Assembly: GCA_015232575.1 (NCBI GenBank) | Contig: JADFZL010000007.1 | Location: 1-64,000, forward strand | Source of the DNA: Candidatus Rifleibacteriota bacterium | GTDB taxonomy: Bacteria; Muiribacteriota; Ozemobacteria; Ozemobacterales; Ozemobacteraceae | DNA length: 64,000 nucleotides | Direction: 5' to 3' | Shown here: positions 35,239 to 42,577 of the stretch, piece after piece | Position numbering within the stretch: position 1 is the stretch's first letter | Layout of the letters: the number at the start of each line of letters is the position of its first letter | Made by a program: the position numbers and the translations under genes | Notes under the pieces: generated by a model | Databases searched by the model: none | What the model saw: the letters and a program-made list of their open reading frames with translations, nothing else | What the model was told of the DNA's origin: nothing

Positions 35239-36624
35239 GTGACAAACTCAAATGACAGATGGAAAATTTTTTTTCAGACCTTTCAGGAAAGTATTTCTCC
35301 TGAAAAACTCGTTTCTGATGCTTTAATTTCATCAGAAATGGGAGATGCATTTGATCTTCTGACTGTTGGCAAAAACGCTCTTCAAATGTATCTTGGTGGC
35401 TGTCGATATCACAAAAGCAGTTTGTCCTCTCTCGTTATTTCTCCAGATTACTTTGAAAGCATTCCATTTTCCGAAAAAAATGGTCAGCAATCAGATATTG
35501 TACAATTAGAATTAATGCAGACTGCCAATATGCCAAACATGGTCCAGTTTAAGCAAAACCTGCATGAAAAAACTGTTTTCGTGTATTCGAATCATCCGAT
35601 TCCCGCTTCGGGGTCTTTTTTTGCAGGAAAAAAGGCAATAGAATGGCTGGAGGCGCCTCGGGATGGAAAGCAGCTTGTGGTATGCATATCAGGTGGAACC
35701 TCTGCGCTTCTTGCATGTCCGCCCGATGGAATTTCACCAGAGGAAAAATCCTTTGTACACCTACTTCTGGTATCTTCCGGAGTTAATATAACAAAAATTA
35801 ACACAGTCAGAAGGCATCTTTCAAAAGTTAAAGGTGGACGTCTTTTCAGGATTGCATCAAAGAAATATTCCAAAATACTTGTTCTGGCACTTTCAGATGT
35901 TCCGGGAGATTCGCTTTCAGACATCGGTTCCGGCCCATTTTCCCCGGATCAGACAACATATTCTGACGCATTAGATATTGCCATGAGCATAGAGAAATTT
36001 CCGCAAAATTCACTTCAATATCTGAAAGACGGAATGGCCGGAAAACATCCTGAAACTCTTAAATTGAACGAAGCACTGGAATATAATTGTACTCTTGAGC
36101 AGAAAGTAATTGCTGGTTCAGATTATGTGACCGAAATAGCGGGCAAATTATTCTCAGAGTTGTTTGAAAAATCAGAAACGATTTTCATGAAAATTCCAAA
36201 TTCTCAGAGTGCTTTTTTTGCGGCAGTAGAAAGAGTTTTTAAAACTTACACACGGAATTTTATTATTATCGCTTCCGGTGAGTGCGAAGTTAAAATTCCT
36301 GACGATGTAAAACCGGGAAAAGGCGGCAGAGCGAGTCACCTTTTGCTCGCTCTTGCTATTGAGCTGCATCGAAAGCAGATTAAGTTTGATCTTGCGGTTA
36401 TTGCAACAGATAATCGCGATGGAAATTCACAGCAGGCGGGTGGTTTTATTTCAGACAGTGATTTTGAAACTTTCCCATTTTTTGCTGCAGAAGCAATAGA
36501 ATCTCTTACTTTGTACGATTCAGCTTCGTTTCTTTTCAAATACGACAGATTCTTTTCGGTATCTCAAAAACAGAACACTGGTGGAAACTTTGCTGACATT
36601 CTTTTATTGAGAAAAGTTTTCTAA
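35239..36624 (+). CDS. Glycerate 2-kinase, MOFRL family
   Basis: The 461-residue protein matches the DUF4147/MOFRL glycerate kinases, which phosphorylate D-glycerate to 2-phosphoglycerate. Motifs include the N-terminal lobe GGTSALLACPPDGIS, INTVRRHLSKVKGGRL, ALSDVPGDSLSDIGSGP and the C-terminal ASGECEV, GKGGRASHLLLALAIEL and IATDNRDGNSQQAGGF. The in-frame GTG at 35239, one base after the stop of the trehalose gene, is my preferred start. Frames reaching back to 35185 overlap that gene by 53 bases and add unrelated residues. It is coupled to the trehalose gene. Confidence 0.85.
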   Translation: MTNSNDRWKIFFQTFQESISPEKLVSDALISSEMGDAFDLLTVGKNALQMYLGGCRYHKSSLSSLVISPDYFESIPFSEKNGQQSDIVQLELMQTANMPNMVQFKQNLHEKTVFVYSNHPIPASGSFFAGKKAIEWLEAPRDGKQLVVCISGGTSALLACPPDGISPEEKSFVHLLLVSSGVNITKINTVRRHLSKVKGGRLFRIASKKYSKILVLALSDVPGDSLSDIGSGPFSPDQTTYSDALDIAMSIEKFPQNSLQYLKDGMAGKHPETLKLNEALEYNCTLEQKVIAGSDYVTEIAGKLFSELFEKSETIFMKIPNSQSAFFAAVERVFKTYTRNFIIIASGECEVKIPDDVKPGKGGRASHLLLALAIELHRKQIKFDLAVIATDNRDGNSQQAGGFISDSDFETFPFFAAEAIESLTLYDSASFLFKYDRFFSVSQKQNTGGNFADILLLRKVF

Positions 36625-36894
36625 TTTCATCGTATAGGAATTTTTAAATAGTATGAATTCATGCAGTATCGTATCTTTCAGCTCTTATCTTTAAACCTTA
36701 ATCTACGGAATCTGCGAAATCTGCGGACAGCATATTTTTTTTTGATGGCAGCATTGAGGCTAAATACCAGAATTATTCAGTTGCATAAAATTTATTTGGG
36801 AAGTTTGTTGACAATTGGTGCAACTTTGATTAAAAATCATGTTGTATATTTATTTGATGTGATATTTTATGTATTTCAGGAGGGCTTTGAAACC
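36625..36894. repeat. Intergenic stretch with a second copy of the CTGCG repeat
   Basis: About 36680-36731 reads AGCTCTTATCTTTAAACC, then TTAATCTACGGAATCTGCGA and AATCTGCGGACAGC, closely matching 21028-21066 in the same orientation. The remainder is AT-rich leader of the next small gene. Confidence 0.6.
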
Positions 36895-37158
36895 ATGTTG
36901 AAGGATGATACGTTAAAAGGTTTGGATGATGCTATTAGTGAACTGCAGAAAGCTATTGAGGTTCTGCCAGATTCTGGCACCAAGAAAGGTCTTCTGAACA
37001 GATTTGGCCAGCTTTCTGAAGTCAGGACAAAACTGAAGCCCGATAAAAAAAATAACGGAAACAGGAAAGCTATTATCGTTATCATTCTTTTGCTTGCAGC
37101 TCTCGGGGCATGGGTTATATATATTTCTGTTAAAAAATACTTTGGTTGTGGAAAATAG
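36895..37158 (+). CDS. Small single-pass membrane protein
   Basis: The 87-residue product starts at ATG 36895 with a strong AGGAGGG site eight bases upstream. Residues 1-50 form an amphipathic helical region (LKGLDDAISELQKAIEVL), followed by a basic stretch (KPDKKNNGNRK) and one transmembrane helix (about 60-80). By the positive-inside rule the N-terminal helix is cytoplasmic. I do not recognise the family. It overlaps or abuts the next gene and may form a small envelope unit with it. Confidence 0.65.
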   Translation: MLKDDTLKGLDDAISELQKAIEVLPDSGTKKGLLNRFGQLSEVRTKLKPDKKNNGNRKAIIVIILLLAALGAWVIYISVKKYFGCGK

Positions 37159-37163
37159 AAAAT

Positions 37164-37856
37164 ATGAAAAACATTAAGTGTTTCATATTTTCACTGCTTA
37201 TTTGCTCAATTCTCTTTTCAGAAAAGACTTTGAGTGCGGAAGCAGAACTCAATTTACCTCCAATTGTTCCGCAGGAGGTTGCTTCTCAGTCATTGGATTC
37301 CCAGCAAGCTATTGCTTCTCAACCAAAAAAAGTTTCTGAACGCGGAAAAGTAGAGCGCTCCCTTGGTCTTGGATATTTCAGAATGGACGGATATACCGAC
37401 TTTGTTGAACCGCGCCTTTCTTTCATAAAGAGGAAGAATTCATATTCTGAAGTTGTTGAGTATTCCTGGCGTCCAATGTTTATCAAAGATATGCCTAACA
37501 AGGAAAGAATTGACAGGGTCCAGTTTACAATAAACAGATATTATTTTACTTCTCCGGCAAAAAAGTTTTTTTACGGTGGCGGACTGGGTGGAAATTTCAT
37601 TTTTTTCAACAAGGGCCTGAAAGATTGGGGAAAAGAACGGAGTATTGATCTTAAAGATGGCATAAATGGTCTTGCCCGATTGTTTATCGGCTGGAAAATA
37701 AGTGAATTCAAATTTCTCAAAACGGTATATCCGCTTGTCTTCAGAGTAGATGCGTCTTTTTCGCCTCCGTATAAGTTCGGTGGAACACTTGGCAGAGCAG
37801 GCGAAGAAATTAAGCTCACGCAGATATTTGCCGGACTCTCTTTCAGCATAGAGTAA
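37164..37856 (+). CDS. Exported beta-rich envelope protein of unknown family
   Basis: The 230-residue product has a clear signal peptide (MKNIKCFIFSLLICSILF, cleavage near residue 24-25) and a Gln/Ser-rich linker. After that come alternating aromatic and polar strands (LGLGYFRMDGYTDF, VQFTINRYYFTS, FFYGGGLGGNFIFF, FKFLKTVYPLVFRVDASF) ending in Ile-Glu. The pattern suggests a small outer-membrane barrel or surface beta-sandwich. No named family is recognised. ATG 37164 is chosen because the signal peptide begins there; the frame from 37146 overlaps the preceding gene. Confidence 0.6.
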   Translation: MKNIKCFIFSLLICSILFSEKTLSAEAELNLPPIVPQEVASQSLDSQQAIASQPKKVSERGKVERSLGLGYFRMDGYTDFVEPRLSFIKRKNSYSEVVEYSWRPMFIKDMPNKERIDRVQFTINRYYFTSPAKKFFYGGGLGGNFIFFNKGLKDWGKERSIDLKDGINGLARLFIGWKISEFKFLKTVYPLVFRVDASFSPPYKFGGTLGRAGEEIKLTQIFAGLSFSIE

Positions 37857-37862
37857 ATATTT

Positions 37863-38846
37863 ATGGACGAAAATGAAAATAAACGGGTTGTTAAAGCATA
37901 CAGATATGTTTTTGGACCTGTTCCTTCAAGACGCCTTGGGAGATCACTTGGCGTCGATCTTACACCCGGAAAAATATGCACCCTGAATTGCAGATATTGC
38001 CAGCTTAATGAGACTCTTGAAAAAACCGTAACAAGAAAAAATTTATGCAATCATCGGGAGGTTGCAGCAGAAATTTTTGCAAATATTGAAGAAATTAATC
38101 CTTCACCCGATTGGATAACATTCTCCGGAAGTGGTGAACCAACTTTAAATAAAGACATTGGCAAAATAATCAATTCAATAAAGGTTGTTTCTGAAATTCC
38201 TGTTTGTGTTATCACAAATGGAACTTTGTTGAGTTTTTCCGACGTCAGAAATGATCTAATGCTTGCTGACAGAGTTCTTCCGACAATTTCTTCTCTTGAC
38301 GAAAAAATATTTGATTTTATTCATCGTCCGTCTTCTGAACTCCGCCTGAAGGAAATTCTTGAAGGACTGCGGGCTTTTTCTCAACAATACAAAGGTTTTC
38401 TGGAGATTGAAGTTTTTGTTATTTCCGGAATAAATGATGATATTGAGAATGCTGTTAAAATAGGAAATTTTATAAAAACATTGAAAAAAGTAGATGCTGT
38501 TTATCTCAATACCGCGGTCAGACCTGCATCGTCTTCAGATATAAAGCCGGTTTCAGCGGAAGGGTTGTCAGAATTTCGCAGGGCGATGGGCCTTGATATC
38601 AAGATTTCCACAGCTTATGAATTTTCAGCAGTTCTTGGGAAGTCTGAAACGAAAATTAATCGTTCCGATCTGTATGAAAGGATTCCGGCATTGTTGTTCA
38701 GACATCCATGTACAACAGACCAGCTTGCTGCAACATTTGGAGTCTCAGCAAGCATGCTCAACGAAGTTGTTAGAGAACTGTCTGATAAGAGAAGAGTTGT
38801 TTTGAACTCTGATGGAACGTGGAGTACTATTCCTTCATCTGCTTGA
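37863..38846 (+). CDS. Radical SAM protein, COG0731-like, with C-terminal winged helix
   Basis: The 327-residue enzyme has the start FGPVPSRRLGRSLGVDLTPG and the cluster motif C39-x3-C43-x2-C46, then SGSGEPTL (SAM-binding) and VITNGTLL. This matches a widespread branch related to Fe-S oxidoreductases of the TYW1/YfkA kind, whose substrate is mostly unknown. The last 70 residues form a predicted winged-helix (PALLFRHPCTTDQLAATFG, RELSDKRRVVLNSDG), perhaps for nucleic-acid binding. It begins 6 bases after the envelope gene and its end overlaps the STAS gene by 20 bases in convergent orientation. Confidence 0.85.
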   Translation: MDENENKRVVKAYRYVFGPVPSRRLGRSLGVDLTPGKICTLNCRYCQLNETLEKTVTRKNLCNHREVAAEIFANIEEINPSPDWITFSGSGEPTLNKDIGKIINSIKVVSEIPVCVITNGTLLSFSDVRNDLMLADRVLPTISSLDEKIFDFIHRPSSELRLKEILEGLRAFSQQYKGFLEIEVFVISGINDDIENAVKIGNFIKTLKKVDAVYLNTAVRPASSSDIKPVSAEGLSEFRRAMGLDIKISTAYEFSAVLGKSETKINRSDLYERIPALLFRHPCTTDQLAATFGVSASMLNEVVRELSDKRRVVLNSDGTWSTIPSSA

Positions 38847-39177
38847 GTGCTTCCGCTTCGTTTGCAGCTTGAGCAACCAGGAAAAAAAGGCCTGACATTT
38901 CAAGCACTGCAAGGTGATGGGAATCAATACCGTAACAACTTATTTTCCCGTCGAAGTCATCAACGATTCTGCTTCCGATGTCAAGAAGTGCCGCGACTCC
39001 CGGACTGGAAATAAGCTCTATTCCGCTGAAATCAATAATGTACTTCAATGCTCCATCCTGAAGCCTGGCATCAAAAAGCTTTTTTAACTCCGCACCAGAA
39101 CTGTTTTCGAGATATCCAAAAAGCTTGATTTTTTCAACATCGCCTTCTCTGCTCTTTTCAAATCTGAACTTTTCCAA
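38827..39177 (-). CDS. STAS-domain protein (anti-sigma factor antagonist-like)
   Basis: The 116-residue single STAS domain has a KIKLFGYLENSSGAELKKLF start, the regulatory loop DFSGIELISSPGVAALLDIG with Ser preceding Pro at the usual phosphorylation site, and a C-terminal helix. Such proteins bind serine-kinase anti-sigma factors or act in partner switching. No kinase gene is adjacent. The start is TTG 39177, preceded at eight bases by the very strong AGGGGGAG; ATG 39210 would place that site inside the gene. Confidence 0.8.
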   Translation of the reverse strand: MEKFRFEKSREGDVEKIKLFGYLENSSGAELKKLFDARLQDGALKYIIDFSGIELISSPGVAALLDIGSRIVDDFDGKISCYGIDSHHLAVLEMSGLFFLVAQAANEAEALKQMKE

Positions 39178-39282
39178 TGTTTTTCTCCCCCTGAAAAAAT
39201 TGAAGTACATAGTAAAGAATGTCGAGTAAGTATAGTTTGTTTTTATATCAATGTCTATATGTTTGTCAACACTTCAGGAGTG

Positions 39283-39320
39283 AAAAAAAAAAGACCGGAG
39301 AGAATCTCCGGCCGTCTTTT
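39283..39320 (-). terminator. Rho-independent terminator of the C11 protease gene
   Basis: On the minus strand, CCGGAGA, loop TTC, TCTCCGG with flanking GAC/GTC pairs is followed by a run of ten T. It lies about 20 bases after the stop at 39338. Confidence 0.9.
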
Positions 39321-39337
39321 AATCTGATGTTAAGAAC

Positions 39338-40684
39338 TTATTTGTCCTTTAATTCTCTGATGATGGATTTAACGTTATCCTGAACAGAAACGCCACATCC
39401 GCCTTCTGCGAAAACTCTGAAGTTAAGCTGTGCGATGAGTGCATTCGTAACTTCGCGATTGTTTTCATTTGCAGTTCTTGCATATTCGATAAGACTTTCA
39501 ACATTTCCACCTTCAACATCGGCGATGATTGCCGGTGCAGTAAGCTTTACATAATAATCCTGAACCATTTCGTCCCAGAGATTTTCCTGAGCGAATGCCA
39601 GGTCATTATATGTTTTATCGAAACCGTAAGATGCTGACGGGAAATAAATGGCAAGTCCTGATGCATTTGCCATTGTTGAACCATTTGATCCGTTGGCATG
39701 AATACTTGCAGTAAGTGCTGCTTCGAGCTTTCCTGCTGCATTGAGGAATGCTTCATCACTGATTGTACCCTTGAGAAGCTTCACAAGATGTCCAAGATCA
39801 ATGTTGGTTTTGTAATAGAATTTCTGAACTTTTACAAGTGCATCTTTAAATTTTGGAGCAAACGAACTGGAGATACAGGTTTTTGCGAAACCGTTGAGTG
39901 CATCGCAGAGTCCGTCGATTTTGCTCAGATCAATGCATGACTGAGTTGAGGGTGAATTTCCCTGACTTCCACCGTTGTAGGAAGCATCATAAGCAGCTAC
40001 CATTTCTTTTGTAAATGCAGCGGGAGTCATTGAAGGTGTAAGCTTTTCCAGAATTTTATCGTAGGGATATCCGTCACCTGGTTCAGTTTCTTCGGAAGCT
40101 ACCATATAATCGGCGCCACTTCTTACTGCGTAAGCAACTTCCAGCATCTGCATGAGACATGCATCCATGCTGAAGATGTCAAGGTTTCGGCCAAGGTGTG
40201 ACTTGATTTCATTCATTGCGGTTGTCAACTGAGCGGTGGTAATGTGATTGCCTGTTGAATCATCATAGGAAATTCCTTTAATGATTGTAGAATCAACATT
40301 CTTCCAACCGGAACCATGATTCCATACGATAAGAGCATATTTCTTCGCTGGAAACTGGACAGTCATGTCTTTTACGAAGGAAACAAGCTGCTTGTAATCA
40401 CCCATGTCGAGCTCGCCCATTTCTTTAAGGGGGGTGACTTTATTTTTTTCAATTAAATTGAGGGTTGCCGGGCCATTTTCTCGGTCAATAAGTGAAACAA
40501 TATTGAGCCATTCATTGGAGCCAACCTTAGACATTTCCTGCTGATCTGTAACTCCGAAGGAATCAAGATTGTTATCAGCATTCAGAAAGACCATGATGGT
40601 CCACTCTTTTTCGGCGGCGAAAGAAGGGGTAACAAACAAAGAAACAAAAAGAACCAAAGAAAGAATACTCACTACTCGCTTCAT
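39338..40684 (-). CDS. Secreted clostripain-family (C11) cysteine peptidase
   Basis: The 448-residue protein has a Sec signal peptide (1-23, cut near AFA-AE). The C11 fold starts at EWTIMVFLNADNNLD, has catalytic H123 in WNHGSGW and C176 in SMDACLMQM. Clostripain-type enzymes cut after Arg or Lys and may self-process. DYMVASEETEPGDGYPY and the following helices also fit. The gene is monocistronic: a terminator follows, and an AT-rich promoter region with direct repeats precedes it. Secretion suggests digestion of extracellular protein or processing of surface proteins. Confidence 0.88.
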   Translation of the reverse strand: MKRVVSILSLVLFVSLFVTPSFAAEKEWTIMVFLNADNNLDSFGVTDQQEMSKVGSNEWLNIVSLIDRENGPATLNLIEKNKVTPLKEMGELDMGDYKQLVSFVKDMTVQFPAKKYALIVWNHGSGWKNVDSTIIKGISYDDSTGNHITTAQLTTAMNEIKSHLGRNLDIFSMDACLMQMLEVAYAVRSGADYMVASEETEPGDGYPYDKILEKLTPSMTPAAFTKEMVAAYDASYNGGSQGNSPSTQSCIDLSKIDGLCDALNGFAKTCISSSFAPKFKDALVKVQKFYYKTNIDLGHLVKLLKGTISDEAFLNAAGKLEAALTASIHANGSNGSTMANASGLAIYFPSASYGFDKTYNDLAFAQENLWDEMVQDYYVKLTAPAIIADVEGGNVESLIEYARTANENNREVTNALIAQLNFRVFAEGGCGVSVQDNVKSIIRELKDK

Positions 40685-41141
40685 ACAATACTCCTTATAC
40701 TCTTGTTAACTTATACTGGACTAATCGAATAACTATACTTAATACATAATCAATACATACGATACTTAATTCATACTTAATAAAAACCGATTACTGTCCG
40801 ATAAATCAATTGTTGATGATAAAACTTACTATGCAATACCTCCTTATAACTTTTTAATAGTAAAAACTACGTATTTTCTAAATTATCATTGTTTTTGTAC
40901 CGTGTCAATACTTTTTTTTAATTTTTTTTCATGAAAACCAACTATCACTTTTTTTGGCTATGATCTCTGTTTGCTATCGAAAATTTAGATCATAGCCAAA
41001 ATTCAGGTGACATATAATTTCATCAAAATGTTGCAATTTTTGTTTCTCTCTAAGATAATGGATGGGCATAAAACAAACTATTTGAAATTCGTAAGCATTT
41101 CGAAAAGTATGAATAGTGTATAAATCTGCTGGAGGAAACAA
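40685..41141. promoter_or_regulatory. AT-rich divergent region with three ATACTTAAT repeats
   Basis: About 450 bases separate the leftward protease from the rightward radical SAM gene. The nonamer ATACTTAAT occurs at 40735, 40762 and 40773 in direct orientation, close to the protease start. It could bind a regulator or be promoter-derived. No gene is seen. Confidence 0.35.
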
Positions 41142-42572
41142 ATGGGTGCTTCAGAGAATTTGGGGGGTATATCTGACGGACAGCTGACCGTAACTTCTTC
41201 TGTTTGTCGGGAGTGCAGAAAGATTGTACCGGCAAAGGTTATTGTACGATCAGGCAGAATATATTTTGAGAAACATTGTGCTGAGCATGGTATGATGACC
41301 TCATTGATTGCAGATGACGCTGAACAGTATCTCGATTCATTCAATTTTCATCGCAAAGCCAGTGTTCCACTGGAATTCAGCCGCAATTTCAATGGTTCGT
41401 GCCCTGATTCATGCGGATTCTGTCCGGAGCATGAACAGCATGTCTGCATGCCGGTTGTTGAAATTACAGACCATTGTGATTTAGCATGCCCTGTGTGTAT
41501 TGTTAAAAATCATCAGAATTGGCACATGACTATTGATGAGTTCAGGAAGATTCTCGACCGCCTTATTGAAACAGAAGGCAGCATTGATGTTTTGAATCTT
41601 TCTGGAGGCGAACCGACTTTACATCCGCAGTTCAGAGAACTGGTAGATGAAATTCTCAAACATCGCGAAATTCTCAGAGCGAGTGTTTCCACAAACGGAT
41701 TGAAGTTATCTCAAGACCCAGAACTGCTGAAATTCCTTGCCGAAAGAAATGTTGTAATAAGTCTTCAATACGATGGCAGCGACAGCTTTTCAACTCAAAG
41801 ATTGCGTGGCTCAGACACAACAGCCTCCAAAAGCAGATTGATCGATCAGATTTCCGAAATAGACGCCCCATGCTCGCTTACCTATACGCTGACGCCGGGT
41901 GTAAATGAAAAATTTCTTGGAAATGCGATAGATTATCTTTTCACAAGACAGAACATTCTTAGTCTCATGATTCAACCCGTTTCCTATTGCGGCACAGGAA
42001 GCTCATTTGAAGTTAATGGGCAACAAAAGAGAATTTTTATTCCTGAAGTGATGCAACTTGTAGAAAAACACTCTGGCAAAAGAGCGTTTGCATCTGATTT
42101 TTCCCCGCTTCCATGCAGTCATCCGGCATGCTTTTCATTGTCATTTTTTCTGAATGTTGGTTCAGGGGAATATAGATCCATCAAGAAGTTTTTCGAGCCT
42201 GAAACATATCTCAGCATAATAAAAAATAGAGCTCTTTTTGGAACCGATCCGGAAAATTTCCAGATAATTGAAGATGCAGTCTATCAACTCTGGTCTGGAC
42301 CATGTGCGCTGACTCCTGATTCAGAAAGATCATTGAAAGCAGTGAAAACTCTTCTGAAAAAGGCCCAGAAAAATTCCGCAAACTCTTCCTGCTTTAATCC
42401 GTCGGCAGTGGTAAATGCAGCGGAGCGTGATATTAAATCAATATTTATTCATGGTTTCATGGATGCTGATACTTTTGACCTTTCGCGTGCCAGAAAATGC
42501 TGTCAGGTCTATCCGCTTCGTGACGGCAGATTTATGCCGATCTGCGTGTACAATGTTCTTGAAAGAAGTTAA
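41142..42572 (+). CDS. Radical SAM protein of the tetraether synthase-like (COG1964) family
   Basis: The 476-residue enzyme has an N-terminal Cys-rich zinc part (C22/C25, C46, then CPDSCGFCPEH at 87-97). The radical SAM motif is C112-x3-C116-x2-C119 in EITDHCDLACPVC, followed by LSGGEPTLHP. This layout is that of the COG1964 family, which contains archaeal tetraether synthase and bacterial enzymes proposed to join fatty-acid tails into membrane-spanning lipids. Substrate is inferred, not shown. A ketosynthase fusion gene starts 5 bases downstream, supporting an acyl-chain substrate. It has an AAATG start after GGAGG at about 41131. Confidence 0.78.
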   Translation: MGASENLGGISDGQLTVTSSVCRECRKIVPAKVIVRSGRIYFEKHCAEHGMMTSLIADDAEQYLDSFNFHRKASVPLEFSRNFNGSCPDSCGFCPEHEQHVCMPVVEITDHCDLACPVCIVKNHQNWHMTIDEFRKILDRLIETEGSIDVLNLSGGEPTLHPQFRELVDEILKHREILRASVSTNGLKLSQDPELLKFLAERNVVISLQYDGSDSFSTQRLRGSDTTASKSRLIDQISEIDAPCSLTYTLTPGVNEKFLGNAIDYLFTRQNILSLMIQPVSYCGTGSSFEVNGQQKRIFIPEVMQLVEKHSGKRAFASDFSPLPCSHPACFSLSFFLNVGSGEYRSIKKFFEPETYLSIIKNRALFGTDPENFQIIEDAVYQLWSGPCALTPDSERSLKAVKTLLKKAQKNSANSSCFNPSAVVNAAERDIKSIFIHGFMDADTFDLSRARKCCQVYPLRDGRFMPICVYNVLERS

Positions 42573-42577
42573 TTAAT

